DNA of 64,000 nucleotides. It comes from Candidatus Terraquivivens tengchongensis. Its GTDB lineage: Archaea > Thermoproteota > Nitrososphaeria_A > Caldarchaeales > Wolframiiraptoraceae. The stretch covers positions 1 through 64,000 of the forward strand of contig JALNJK010000001.1 of the NCBI GenBank assembly GCA_023268355.1, in the 5' to 3' direction. Numbering within the stretch: position 1 is the first letter of the stretch; each line of letters begins with the position of its first letter. Of the stretch, positions 15,767-25,023 are shown piece after piece. Below the pieces are notes generated by a model that saw nothing but the letters and a program-made list of their open reading frames with translations, had not been told where the DNA came from and made no database searches. The position numbers and the translations under genes are program-made.

Positions 15767-17017
15767 ATGACGTCAAACATATCTTTTCTATCTTACGTAA
15801 TGAAACAGTTTGATGAAGCGGCGCAGACCATAGGCCTAAGCCAAGACTTGTGCGATGTTTTGAAGAAGCCTGAGCGTAGCATCATAGTATCCTTGCCTTG
15901 TAGAATGGACAACGGCGAGCTCAAGGTTTTTACAGGATACAGGGTTCAACACAATTCAGCGAGGGGGCCGTACAAAGGCGGTATAAGGTATCATCCAGAC
16001 GTAACTTTGGAGGAAGTCACGGCACTGGCCATGCTGATGACTTGGAAGTGTGCAGTGGTTGACATACCATTCGGTGGTGCAAAAGGAGGGGTAAAGTGCG
16101 ATCCGAAAAACATGAGCCAGGCGGAGCTCGAAAGGCTCACTAGAAAATATACGATGGCGATTGCAAACGTCATAGGTCCCTATTTGGACATACCTGCCCC
16201 TGACGTCTACACGGACGCACAGACTATGGCCTGGATAATGGACACTTATAGCAAGATAAAAAACGAACCAGCACCTGCCGTTGTAACTGGTAAGCCCATC
16301 ACTTTAGGTGGAAGTGAGGGTAGAAATGAGGCAACAGGGATGGGCGTAGCCATTCTCACAAGGGAGGTCAGCAAGTATTTGGGGAAACCGCTGAAGGGTG
16401 CTAGGGTAGTCGTGCAGGGGTTCGGTAATGTAGGCTACATATCGGCTAAGCTGCTCCAAGAGATGGGTTGTAGGATCATAGCCGTAAGTGACTCAAAGGG
16501 TGGCATATGTTCTAACGAACAACTCGACGTCGAAAAAGTTTTAAACCATAAAAAGATGACAGGCTCCGTTATAAACTACGAAAAGGCCAAGAACATAACG
16601 AACGAGGAGCTTCTAGAATTAGAGTGCGACTTCCTAATACCTGCCGCCATCGAGAACGTGATAACGTCAAAGAATGCAGACAGGATTAAGGCATCAGCCG
16701 TAATAGAAGCGGCCAACGGACCGACAACTCCCGAGGCCGATAGGATATTGTTCGAAAAAGGAATACTCATCGTACCGGACATCCTAGCCAGCGCTGGCGG
16801 TGTGACTGTCAGCTACTTCGAGTGGGTTCAAAACCTTACACGTACCAAGTGGTCCATAGAAGAGGTTAGGGCGAACTTAGAGAGGAAAATGGTGAAAGCG
16901 TTTGACGAGGTTATGAAGTTCGCCAAAGAGTATAAAACGAATACACGGCTGACGGCTATGGTCGTCGCGGTGAAAAGGGTTGCGGAAGCGGTAAAGTCTT
17001 TAGGTAGCTGGCCTTAA
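15767..17017 (+). CDS. Glutamate dehydrogenase (Glu/Leu/Phe/Val family), paralogue 2
   Basis: About 416 residues with the same motifs as its upstream neighbour: GGIRYHPDV, PFGGAKGGVKCDP, ITLGGSEGRNEATG and VVVQGFGNVGYISAKLL. The frame is open to 15701, but that extension overlaps the end of the first gene. A TATA-like TATTTATG about 26 nt before the ATG at 15767 indicates a leaderless start there. The sequences differ enough that this is an old paralogue pair, possibly with different cofactors or forming mixed hexamers. Confidence 0.92.
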   Translation: MTSNISFLSYVMKQFDEAAQTIGLSQDLCDVLKKPERSIIVSLPCRMDNGELKVFTGYRVQHNSARGPYKGGIRYHPDVTLEEVTALAMLMTWKCAVVDIPFGGAKGGVKCDPKNMSQAELERLTRKYTMAIANVIGPYLDIPAPDVYTDAQTMAWIMDTYSKIKNEPAPAVVTGKPITLGGSEGRNEATGMGVAILTREVSKYLGKPLKGARVVVQGFGNVGYISAKLLQEMGCRIIAVSDSKGGICSNEQLDVEKVLNHKKMTGSVINYEKAKNITNEELLELECDFLIPAAIENVITSKNADRIKASAVIEAANGPTTPEADRILFEKGILIVPDILASAGGVTVSYFEWVQNLTRTKWSIEEVRANLERKMVKAFDEVMKFAKEYKTNTRLTAMVVAVKRVAEAVKSLGSWP

Positions 17018-17030
17018 CCAAGGTAAGATC

Positions 17031-17750
17031 ATGCTAACGCTAGATACCCTTAGAATAGTCCTGATACTGGTGATGATGTGCTATGCGTCCTATAGCGATT
17101 TGAGGTTCAGGGAGGTTAGCGACAAACTATGGGTGGTTTTTGGTTCTATCGGCGCGCTCATAACGGCGTACGACCTCGTGACTACAGGACTACCTAGCTA
17201 CACTTTTTTATGTCTAATTTCAATAGGTGTAAGCGCCGCCATATCCTTCGGTCTATATTATGCTAGGCTTTATGGCGGAGCTGATGCAAAAGCTTTGACC
17301 GTGATCTCAGTGATAATGCCCATATACTGGCCGACAGCTGCCATACATCCCTTTACGGCAATCTATTCCCTCATGAACGGTTTGCTGATATCCGCTGCTT
17401 TACCGATAAGCTTTGCAGTCTATAACCTTATACGCATACTCAAGGGCGACAAGATATTCGAGGGGCTAGAGTATGAACCTATCTCGAGGAAAGCTTTGGC
17501 GTGCTTCATTGGAACGTTATGCGACGATGCGAAGGCTAAAAAGTTCTGGATGCCGATGGAGGGTGTTTTTGATGGTAAGCGCAGATTTACGTTCAACATT
17601 TTTGTCGACATTGAGCCGCAAGTTGATAGGGATAGAGCATGGCTCACACCGGGCGTACCTTTACTGGTCTTTATAACCGGCGGCTTCGTAGTCTCTGTAT
17701 TCTATGGTGACATATTGGGCATAATATTCCACAGGTTGTTTGGTGTTTAA
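17031..17750 (+). CDS. Archaeal prepilin peptidase (A24 aspartic protease, class III signal peptides)
   Basis: 239 residues, six membrane segments. The two catalytic aspartates of the family are visible: Asp23 in ASYSDLRFREV after the first helix and Asp85 in YGGADAKAL (the GxGD-type motif). These enzymes cleave class III signal peptides of archaeal pilins and archaellins at the cytoplasmic face of the membrane. It starts 13 bp after the second glutamate dehydrogenase. The prepilin-like proteins encoded at 42.2-46.9 kb are candidate substrates within the same window. Confidence 0.85.
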   Translation: MLTLDTLRIVLILVMMCYASYSDLRFREVSDKLWVVFGSIGALITAYDLVTTGLPSYTFLCLISIGVSAAISFGLYYARLYGGADAKALTVISVIMPIYWPTAAIHPFTAIYSLMNGLLISAALPISFAVYNLIRILKGDKIFEGLEYEPISRKALACFIGTLCDDAKAKKFWMPMEGVFDGKRRFTFNIFVDIEPQVDRDRAWLTPGVPLLVFITGGFVVSVFYGDILGIIFHRLFGV

Positions 17751-18268
17751 ACGTATAACTCTACCATTAGCATCTCTAAAGCCGCTGCTGTAAGCAATAA
17801 ACCAGCTACTGCCAAAATTATTAACGGAAGCGCTTTAACCTCTGACCTGAGCCTTTTCTTAAAAGCGGCGTAGATTATTAGCAACCCCTCGGACGTAGCC
17901 AGCCCGTATCCTAAGAATTCTAAGATGCCGTAAGGCGACAATATGGCAAACCCCACGAGGTATATGGAGGGTATGCTTGACTGAAGCGAGTAGGCCGCGA
18001 AGACTATCCCTGTTGAGTAGATGATGTACCCGCCAATGAAAGTGCCGACTGCTGGAATAAACATCAGCAAAGCTATCTGAAAATTGTTAAAGAAGATCTT
18101 CCAGACGTCTATATCGCGAAGCAACTCGTTAACCTGTTGAATAACCTCCTCACTCTCCTCCCGAGTTAAGGTCGCAAAAGATCCAAGTAGGAGAATGATC
18201 ATCAGCGCTATTGTAGTAATAGCGACTAGAATCGTTCTACGCTTAATTGTGATTGAACCGATCATCAA
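17747..18268 (-). CDS. SpoIIM/DUF95-like membrane protein
   Basis: 173 residues with about four to five membrane segments and the conserved pattern of the stage II sporulation M/DUF95 family: FFNNFQIALLMFIPAVGTFIGGYIIYSTG, then SPYGILEFLGYGLA. Archaeal members are widespread and of unknown function. The start overlaps the stop of the sugar-phosphate isomerase gene by 4 bp, so the pair is co-transcribed. It is convergent with the prepilin peptidase, overlapping it by 4 bp. Confidence 0.75.
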   Translation of the reverse strand: MMIGSITIKRRTILVAITTIALMIILLLGSFATLTREESEEVIQQVNELLRDIDVWKIFFNNFQIALLMFIPAVGTFIGGYIIYSTGIVFAAYSLQSSIPSIYLVGFAILSPYGILEFLGYGLATSEGLLIIYAAFKKRLRSEVKALPLIILAVAGLLLTAAALEMLMVELYV

Positions 18269-19362
18269 TGTTTAACCCCAAACCTACTTGCAACTTGCTC
18301 GAGTAGCTTCGTGTTGCTCACGATACCTTCCCTCATAGATTTTATCCTATCAACCCTCACGGGGTCAACCCCCCTCATGATTGCCGCGTAGAAGCTCATG
18401 TAGTCGCATATAACCATAGTAGAGAAGATTTTGGTAACCTCATCCCCTTCGTCGCTTTCTATCCTCGATACCGTGATACCGAATCGCTCCCTTAGGTCAG
18501 CTTCCATCTTATCCAGCGCCTCCTTGACGGCTGGATACTCGTCTTTACACCTTAGCATAACGGCCGCCAAGCATCTAGCCACCTCTGGACTCCACCCTTC
18601 TATATCATTATGTAAGATCTCCGGTAAACATTGACTCACCGCCAGCATCTTAGCATTCTCGTTTAACTGGCACTTTAAACGGTAACCAACCGAAGACAGG
18701 GGTCCATGAGAGTATATGAATGCTGTTTTATCGTATATGCGACTCGCAACCTGCTTTGCTACGTTTGACTCCAGCCCTATATGAACTTCCACTGACGCTT
18801 GCGCACGCTTCGCCCTTTCAACAGCATTCCTTAATTCGTCGGTAGACATCTTTATGATGCCAACACCCGTCAAGACAGAAATGGCAGCACCGAGCATGTG
18901 AGGGACGGCCATTCGTGGCAACAGACCGGCTTTAATCTCGACGACCGGTATTCCTAACTTCTTGCAAACTCTTCCCATTAAGCCGCCTGATGTAATAGCG
19001 AACATTGACAAGCCAGCATCGTAAGCCTTAACCATAGCGGACAATGTCTCGGCGGTATTGCCTGAGTAACTGACGACAACGACCAGCGCGCCCTTCGTTA
19101 GATATGGAGGAAAGGAGTAGTCCTTATGGCAGATGATCGGCAGGTTCCTGCGCTTTGCTGTGATATCCGATAAGAGGTCGCCGACTATCCCGGAGCCGCC
19201 AACCCCTAAGAAAACCACGGAGCTTACATCATGACGTAATTTGAGCGAAATGGCCTCAGCAGACTCCATGCCTTCCAAGAAGCCATCCGGTTCCGTCCTC
19301 AGCTGGGCTAGGAATTCCCTCAACTCGGGTTTTTCATATAGGCTAAGCTCATCTAGCTTCAT
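18265..19362 (-). CDS. Bifunctional phosphoglucose/phosphomannose isomerase
   Basis: 365 residues with tandem SIS domains. LGVGGSGIVGDLL and VVVSYSGNTAET form the sugar-phosphate site, and ILHNDIEGW carries the conserved glutamate/histidine region of archaeal PGI/PMI enzymes. These interconvert glucose-6-P or mannose-6-P with fructose-6-P. It would link glycolysis to GDP- and dolichol-linked mannose supply. It is the middle gene of a three-gene operon with 4-bp overlaps on both sides. Confidence 0.9.
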   Translation of the reverse strand: MKLDELSLYEKPELREFLAQLRTEPDGFLEGMESAEAISLKLRHDVSSVVFLGVGGSGIVGDLLSDITAKRRNLPIICHKDYSFPPYLTKGALVVVVSYSGNTAETLSAMVKAYDAGLSMFAITSGGLMGRVCKKLGIPVVEIKAGLLPRMAVPHMLGAAISVLTGVGIIKMSTDELRNAVERAKRAQASVEVHIGLESNVAKQVASRIYDKTAFIYSHGPLSSVGYRLKCQLNENAKMLAVSQCLPEILHNDIEGWSPEVARCLAAVMLRCKDEYPAVKEALDKMEADLRERFGITVSRIESDEGDEVTKIFSTMVICDYMSFYAAIMRGVDPVRVDRIKSMREGIVSNTKLLEQVASRFGVKH

Positions 19363-20192
19363 TGTTCGGCAGTTCCACCTAATGCTACTATTTTTTCCTT
19401 TAGCTCTTGCACAACCTGCTCCATTTCCTTCTCGATTCTCTCGGACGATTTAGCGGTCGCCGTTATATGCAGCTCTATTATAGATACACCAGATTCTCTG
19501 CCTTTTGGATGCGATTTTATATAAACCTCAGGGTGCTTTGACATCGCCTCTTTTATCACCGGAGCCAACGCAGACTCTATGACATCCTTTGCGATCAACA
19601 CTCTCTCGGTTGTGTATACGCGCTTTATCGATTTTTGAATTATCGGTAACAGTTCATTTTCGAAAATGTCCATCAGCTCTGCCGGAACACCAGGTAGGCA
19701 AGCTATCCTTTGGCGGCCGAATTTTATGAGCACACCTGGTGCAGTACCTACACGGTTCCGTAAGGGAATGGCGCCTGCAGGGAGCTCGGCCATCTTCCTC
19801 CGCTCCGGTGTAATGTCGAGGCTCTTGAGGATGCCGCGCTCGAACATCTCCTTGTATTTTTCCAAGAGCATTTGGTAGGCCTGCTTGTTCAACTTTAGCG
19901 GCCTCTTTATAGCCTTAGCAACACCGTTCAGCGTCATATCATCAAAGGTAGGTCCAAGACCGCCACTCGTTATTATCCACTCCGTACCCCTTTTCAGTGC
20001 CTCCCTCACGGCCGAGGAGATCTCAGACAAATCATCTCTAACATCCGTAATCCTCCTGACAAATCCACCGATCTCTGTAATCTTTTTAGCCAACCAGTTT
20101 GCATTCGTGTTAACAACTTTGCCTATCAGCAACTCATTTCCGACACATATTATCTCGAAAGTGGTTTGCTTATGTTTGGTCCTATGCGTCAA
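19359..20192 (-). CDS. CinA/MoaB-like nucleotide-processing protein
   Basis: 277 residues matching the N-terminal domain of CinA (COG1058): FEIICVGNELLIGKVVNTNANWLA, ITSGGLGPTFDDMT and the C-terminal PGVPAELMDIF. CinA enzymes act in pyridine nucleotide recycling or as ADP-ribose pyrophosphatase; the molybdopterin-binding fold is shared with MoaB. The start is a TTG, as no in-frame ATG precedes the conserved N-terminus. It is first gene of the operon continuing into the isomerase and SpoIIM-like genes. Confidence 0.85.
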   Translation of the reverse strand: MTHRTKHKQTTFEIICVGNELLIGKVVNTNANWLAKKITEIGGFVRRITDVRDDLSEISSAVREALKRGTEWIITSGGLGPTFDDMTLNGVAKAIKRPLKLNKQAYQMLLEKYKEMFERGILKSLDITPERRKMAELPAGAIPLRNRVGTAPGVLIKFGRQRIACLPGVPAELMDIFENELLPIIQKSIKRVYTTERVLIAKDVIESALAPVIKEAMSKHPEVYIKSHPKGRESGVSIIELHITATAKSSERIEKEMEQVVQELKEKIVALGGTAEQ

Positions 20193-20245
20193 CTATCAGC
20201 ACCAAGGTATGCTTATCGACTCATGCCTTAAAACTTTTCTTAAAC

Positions 20246-20983
20246 TTGTCGGATAGCAAAATTCATATAGAAACATTGGTCAATTTTGAATTGCGGCCTG
20301 GGATGTCGAGCTACCGTACGATTAAGATGCCCGACCATATATTAATTGTTGAAACCAAGAAGGCGTTCGCTGAACTCTCACAAAGAAACCTTGATGAGGT
20401 CGCCAAAAAATGTTCCGTCGCATACATACCTCCCCGTGAGTTGAACATGAAGGGCAGGTTCATAATAACTTTCCTTAACAGGACCTACTCGCTCGAGGTT
20501 TCAGAAGAACGTGTCGTTGACTTGTTGACCGACAAACTTGCACCTACAATCGTCCAGTATATAATCCTCAAATACCTTGTAACTGGTGATGGTACGCCGC
20601 TAGGAACAACATGGGTAAACTACAAGGATATCGCTGGCGCAGTTCCATACATCAGAGAGTTTGAAGACTTCGTTCTAAAGCGATTAGCTAAGAAGTTCGG
20701 TAACATGGTGGATGCATACGAATATGCTTGCAAGATGCTTGGTGGAAAACGAGAAAAATTGGGAGGTGTGAGTTTTTCTTTCGTGATGCTTCCAAGGGTT
20801 CGAATTCTTTGCCAACTTTGGGCTGCTGAGAAACAAGAGTACATACCAGCGGTGGCTAACATTTCATTCAGCGCAAATTCTGACAGGTTCCTTCCAGCCC
20901 GTGAGCTTGGAATGGCATCGCTACTGTTAGTAGATATGTTAGAAAAGGAAGCGAATAAATACGCGCAATCTGAACGTCGTTAG
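20246..20983 (+). CDS. DUF3786 family protein
   Basis: 245 residues. TWVNYKDIAGAVPYIREFEDFVLKRLAKKFG and VMLPRVRILCQLWAAEKQEYIPAVANISF followed by FLPARELG are the diagnostic parts of DUF3786, found in archaea and anaerobic bacteria. DUF3786 genes are often seen near corrinoid or C1-metabolism genes. Here it is convergent with and overlaps (4 bp) the cobalamin adenosyltransferase gene. A TTG start is the only candidate before the conserved region. The biochemical role is unknown. Confidence 0.7.
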   Translation: MSDSKIHIETLVNFELRPGMSSYRTIKMPDHILIVETKKAFAELSQRNLDEVAKKCSVAYIPPRELNMKGRFIITFLNRTYSLEVSEERVVDLLTDKLAPTIVQYIILKYLVTGDGTPLGTTWVNYKDIAGAVPYIREFEDFVLKRLAKKFGNMVDAYEYACKMLGGKREKLGGVSFSFVMLPRVRILCQLWAAEKQEYIPAVANISFSANSDRFLPARELGMASLLLVDMLEKEANKYAQSERR

Positions 20984-21543
20984 AATTTATCAGCTACGTC
21001 TTTAATTTTCAAAACTTCTTCCTCGACATACCCTCTGGCATTTATTACCCTTGCCATGATGAAGAGGAACGTGGAAAGCCTATTCAAGTATGCAAGAAGC
21101 GTTTTACTTACGTTGAAACTAGTTTTTAACGATACGGCTCTCCTTTCGAGCCTTCGGGCAACACCCCTCGCCATATGCAGTACTAAACTACTCATAGCTC
21201 CATAAGGTATTATGAATCCCGTTACCTCATGCACCTCTGACTCGTAACGCTTGATTAAGTTCTCAAGCTCCTTTAACATATCGTCGCTAACTGTCTTTTT
21301 ATATGCTGGCGTTCCGATAGAAGCTACCTCAACGCCCACAACATACAGTGACCTTTGTATGCTCAATAGAACATCCTTCACGTCTTGGTATCCGGTTAAA
21401 GTTCTGGCAAGACCTATGATAGCGTTCAACTCGTCGAGCGCTCCCAAAACTTCAACCCTTGGATCGTCCTTTGGAACCCTTACTCCTCCTAAAAGCCCGG
21501 TAGTTCCATCGTCACCGCTACCGTATTTCAATCCTACCCTCAA
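20980..21543 (-). CDS. ATP:cob(I)alamin adenosyltransferase, PduO type
   Basis: 187 residues. The ATP-binding N-terminus (YGSGDDGTTGLLGGVRVPKDD), VLGALDELNAIIGLA and the C-terminal helix FNVSKTLLAYLNRLSTFLFIMAR identify PduO-type adenosyltransferases, which convert cob(I)alamin to adenosylcobalamin. The usual arginine cluster ARRLERRAV is present. It lies downstream of the LutB-like gene and convergent with DUF3786. With the DUF4430/ECF-like pair at 58.3-59.5 kb it suggests the cell takes up and activates corrinoids. Confidence 0.9.
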   Translation of the reverse strand: MRVGLKYGSGDDGTTGLLGGVRVPKDDPRVEVLGALDELNAIIGLARTLTGYQDVKDVLLSIQRSLYVVGVEVASIGTPAYKKTVSDDMLKELENLIKRYESEVHEVTGFIIPYGAMSSLVLHMARGVARRLERRAVSLKTSFNVSKTLLAYLNRLSTFLFIMARVINARGYVEEEVLKIKDVADKF

Positions 21544-21561
21544 CCTTTTTACAGGTGATTT

Positions 21562-23691
21562 TTAGGGTATGGGTAGGCCCTTATATGCCTTGTCTAACAA
21601 AAGTATCGGATGAACGACTTTTTTGCCGGTAAAACGCTCTATCTGCATCTTGCAGAGGCTGCACTCTGTAACGACAAAATCTGCGCCCGATTTAGATATT
21701 GCCATGACAAGCGGCTCAGCGATTGCTTTACTTATCTCATACCCTTCGTAACCTTTCTTCATACCCCACGTACCGCCCATGCCGCAGCAACCGTAATCGA
21801 TGAACTCAGCATCTATGCCGAGCATTTCCAAAAATTTCAAGACAGGCCTATCCTTGCTCAAGTGCCTGGAATGGCACGGAAGATGGTAAACGGCCTTGAC
21901 ACCGTTATATCGCTTAAAGCTTAGGTCGAGCATGCCGCTCTCCAGCATCCTTAAAAGGTAGCCAAATAACTCATAACTCCTCTCCGCCACCTCTTGGACC
22001 TCTTTTGTTGTTCCGAGTAACTTAGGATAGACAAATCTGAGGCAGTAGATGGCCGTCGGCTCCGCAGAAACTATGTCGTAACCTTTAGACACGTACTCGT
22101 ACATTTGCTTTACGTTGTACTCCGCCAGCTTCTTCGCATCGTCTAGGAGACCATAAAGGAATGAGGGCATGCCGCTGCCTTTCTGGGGTGGCATGACAAC
22201 GTTGAAACCATTTTTCTGGAGTACGTTGACGGTAGCCAATCCTACGTCCACGTCAATGTAGTAGGCCATGCTGTCCGCGAAGTATGCAACCTTTCTGTCG
22301 CTTTCTGCACGTGGAACGAGCACGCCGTCCAACAGCTCACGTAAAGTCTTCCCTGAGAACTTCGGAAGGTTTACCCTTCTATCTATGCCGATGAGTTTTT
22401 CTAATATCCACTTCGCCATACTCGTACCAAGTAAGAAATTTGACACGGGTGCTGTGTTGCTTGCTAGCTTTACAAGGCTCTCATATCCAGCAAGCCTTCT
22501 GTCCACCCAACGATAACCATTACGCTCCCCATACCTCCGCTTTATCTCAGAGATCATAGTCGGCATGTCTATACCAATCGGACATGTTTCCCGACATAAT
22601 CCACAAGATATGCAGAGTGGTGCATAGCTCGCCGCATTCTCGAGACCATGCGATATGTACGTCCAGGGTATGCCTGTGGGTCCGCTGTAGATATAGCCGA
22701 AGACGTGGCCGCCTAAAACTCTGTAAGTTGGGCATACGTTGAAGCATGCAGAGCACCTTATACATTTCAACGCCTCGGACATTACCGTGTCTTGGAGCGC
22801 GCTAAGCCTTCCGTTGTCCAACAAAACCAGATGGAACTCCCGTTCAACAAACCCACCGTCCAGTGATGGTGTTTCAGAGCCTGAGTTCAATATTGTAACG
22901 TACGTGGCCATGTTCTGTCCGGTGGCACTTTTCGGCAAAACATTTAGTATCTTCAAGGCATCTTCCCAAGTTCTGACAAGTTTCTCGACACCCACGATAG
23001 CAACATGAATACGTGGAAGCGCTGTAACGAGCCTACCGTTCCCTTCGTTTGTCACGAGCACCAGGCTTCCAGTCTCTGCAACCACGAAGTTCCCGCCCGT
23101 TATCCCCATGTCTGCTGTGAGGAACTTCTCTCTGAGGAATGCACGTACAAATTTCGTGACCTCTTTTGGGTCTGCTGGCAGTCTTACCCCCAATCTGTCT
23201 TCTATGAGCTTGGATATTTCGTACCTTGAAAGGTGTATAGCCGGTGCCGTCAGATGCGACGGCTTCTGTCCAGCTAACTGAACCAACCATTCGCCCAGAT
23301 CTGTCTCTATCACCTCGAAACCTTCGGCCACGAGCCTCTTGTTCAGCTCTATCTCCTCCGTCGTCATGGACTTCGCCTTAACGATTCTTTTAACGCCCCT
23401 TGTCTTTGCTACGTTGACAACATACTCGCACGCATCTTTGGCAGTTTTAGCGAAGTAAAAACCGCAACCGTTTTCTTCGAGCTTGTCCTTAAGCATCTTG
23501 ATACTTTCGTTGAGTGAGCTTAGCGATGCCTGCCTTATGTTTCTTAACTCAGCCAATTCCTTCTCACTGTATCCTGCCATGGCAGCGTCTCTTTTGTCCC
23601 TCATACACAACATTGAGGTCCTTAGGTTCTCGATCTGACTCTTGTTCTTCAGCGCCTCTGAAACCTCAGCGATTAAGTTTCTACCCTTCAC
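21562..23691 (-). CDS. LutB-type Fe-S protein fused to a LutA-like CCG domain
   Basis: 709 residues. An N-terminal LUD domain (about 60-290) carries ITGGNFVVAETGSLVLVTNEGN. Two [4Fe-4S] motifs follow (C310xxCxxCxxxC320 and C360xxCxxCxxxC370). The C-terminal region resembles LutA/GlpC cysteine-rich domains: the first repeat is degenerate (PPQKGSGMPSF), and the second keeps HLPCHSRH and GCCGMGG (635-640). In bacteria LutA, LutB and LutC are separate proteins oxidising L-lactate to pyruvate; here A and B functions appear fused. The GTG start overlaps the upstream LutC-like gene by 11 bp. The substrate may be another 2-hydroxyacid. Confidence 0.88.
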   Translation of the reverse strand: MKGRNLIAEVSEALKNKSQIENLRTSMLCMRDKRDAAMAGYSEKELAELRNIRQASLSSLNESIKMLKDKLEENGCGFYFAKTAKDACEYVVNVAKTRGVKRIVKAKSMTTEEIELNKRLVAEGFEVIETDLGEWLVQLAGQKPSHLTAPAIHLSRYEISKLIEDRLGVRLPADPKEVTKFVRAFLREKFLTADMGITGGNFVVAETGSLVLVTNEGNGRLVTALPRIHVAIVGVEKLVRTWEDALKILNVLPKSATGQNMATYVTILNSGSETPSLDGGFVEREFHLVLLDNGRLSALQDTVMSEALKCIRCSACFNVCPTYRVLGGHVFGYIYSGPTGIPWTYISHGLENAASYAPLCISCGLCRETCPIGIDMPTMISEIKRRYGERNGYRWVDRRLAGYESLVKLASNTAPVSNFLLGTSMAKWILEKLIGIDRRVNLPKFSGKTLRELLDGVLVPRAESDRKVAYFADSMAYYIDVDVGLATVNVLQKNGFNVVMPPQKGSGMPSFLYGLLDDAKKLAEYNVKQMYEYVSKGYDIVSAEPTAIYCLRFVYPKLLGTTKEVQEVAERSYELFGYLLRMLESGMLDLSFKRYNGVKAVYHLPCHSRHLSKDRPVLKFLEMLGIDAEFIDYGCCGMGGTWGMKKGYEGYEISKAIAEPLVMAISKSGADFVVTECSLCKMQIERFTGKKVVHPILLLDKAYKGLPIP

Positions 23692-24265
23692 TCAACGCAC
23701 CTCCTAAGATTATGACGTGAAGTTCACAAGGTCCATGGACGCCCAACACTATCTCGAGCTCTATGTCAGCTGTCCTGCTCGGTCCGGTGATCACGGATAC
23801 CGTGCGCTTACTTGTACCCTGCATCTTTCTAAGCCATTCGGCAAGATCCAAGAAGCTATCAAGTATGTTTTCCCTTGGAAGTATTGCGACGTGGATCGGC
23901 GGTAAGCAGGATAAGAGCCTCGCCGCATCGTTTTCGCTCGTTATGATGAGCGAGCCGGTCTCGGCGACTGCTAAGTCGGCACCCGTTATGCCTATATCGG
24001 CTCTTTCAAGGAGTTTACGAAGGTCCCGTCTATCGACATCGTTTATATCAAAGTAGGATATGCCCATCGATGTTATGGCCTTTGAGAGTTCAGAAGACAG
24101 CATGCGCTCCAGACCGTATGCGAGCACCATCTTTGCCCCTTTTTCCCTTACGAAATCTGAAAGATGTTTAACGACTTGTGTACGTGTTTCAAGAAGTTCG
24201 GCGGTCGCTCCTAGCTTTTCCAATTCGGATATGAACCTTTTTAGCACGTCAGAATCTGCTTTCAT
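23681..24265 (-). CDS. LutC-like LUD-domain protein
   Basis: 194 residues, a single LUD domain: ADIGITGADLAVAETGSLIITSENDAARLLSCLPPIHVAI, followed by ITGPSRTADIELEIVLGVHGP. LutC is the non-Fe-S member of the lactate-utilisation complex. The gene overlaps the fused LutB/LutA-like gene, which supports a functional complex. ATG start at 24263-24265. Confidence 0.88.
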   Translation of the reverse strand: MKADSDVLKRFISELEKLGATAELLETRTQVVKHLSDFVREKGAKMVLAYGLERMLSSELSKAITSMGISYFDINDVDRRDLRKLLERADIGITGADLAVAETGSLIITSENDAARLLSCLPPIHVAILPRENILDSFLDLAEWLRKMQGTSKRTVSVITGPSRTADIELEIVLGVHGPCELHVIILGGALSEG

Positions 24266-24363
24266 GAGTTTACATCCCAGGCTTTCTGCTCAAAATAATA
24301 CTATTCCATATCCGCTCCTTTTATACTTGAATTTGAAGAATTCACAACTACTCGACACAAGCC

Positions 24364-25011
24364 TTATCCTTGTGTCTTCAGAAATAGGTCTTCGATCTCG
24401 AGGATGTTTTCAACTTTGAAGTCCACGTCCTTTGGGGTTATGCCTTTTCCTACGATGACTGTCCTAATGCCGAGCTCCTTCGCAGGCTTCAAGTCGACGT
24501 CGTAGCGGTCGCCGACGTATACGGCCTCTTCAGCGGTTATGCCCGCAAGTCCTAGAATCTTCAGGTAGCCGTCAGGGGAAGGTTTCGGTTCTGCATCGTC
24601 ACTCGTGACCATTATATCAAACATCGAGGGGTTTATCCCAAGGGCCCCGAGCACCTTAAGGGCAAGCGCTCTACCGGAATTTGTGTGTGCTGCAAGTTTG
24701 AATCCGGCCTCCTTGAGCTTTCCCAGCAAAGCCTTGACATCTTTCGCCTCCCTTATGTACTTTGAGGGGTTTGCCCTTCTAGCAAGCTCTTCATAAAACT
24801 CCTTCAGGTTTATCCCGAGCTTTATCAAGCACCAGCTTATGCTCGGAGTTTCCTTCCTCAAAGCCCTGAGCTTGGCTTTAACCTCCTCGGTGCTACAGCC
24901 AAGTTTCTCAGCAAGCAGCTCCACGATCTCTTTATGGAGTTCCCTCTCGTAATCGTCGCTTCTGTAGAGCGTTCCGTCTATATCGAAAACTATCAGCTTT
25001 TGCTTGGGCAT
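24364..25011 (-). CDS. HAD-superfamily hydrolase (phosphatase-like)
   Basis: 215 residues. HAD motif I is FDIDGTLYRSD (nucleophile Asp9, acid Asp11), motif II is AHTNSG, motif III lysine lies around KPSPDGYL, and motif IV is VYVGDRYDVDLKPAKELG. The helical cap between motifs I and II is the phosphoglycolate-phosphatase type. Small-molecule phosphatase activity is likely; the substrate is unknown. It follows the RidA-like gene on the same strand after 12 bp. Confidence 0.85.
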   Translation of the reverse strand: MPKQKLIVFDIDGTLYRSDDYERELHKEIVELLAEKLGCSTEEVKAKLRALRKETPSISWCLIKLGINLKEFYEELARRANPSKYIREAKDVKALLGKLKEAGFKLAAHTNSGRALALKVLGALGINPSMFDIMVTSDDAEPKPSPDGYLKILGLAGITAEEAVYVGDRYDVDLKPAKELGIRTVIVGKGITPKDVDFKVENILEIEDLFLKTQG

Positions 25012-25023
25012 GTTGTCACTACC

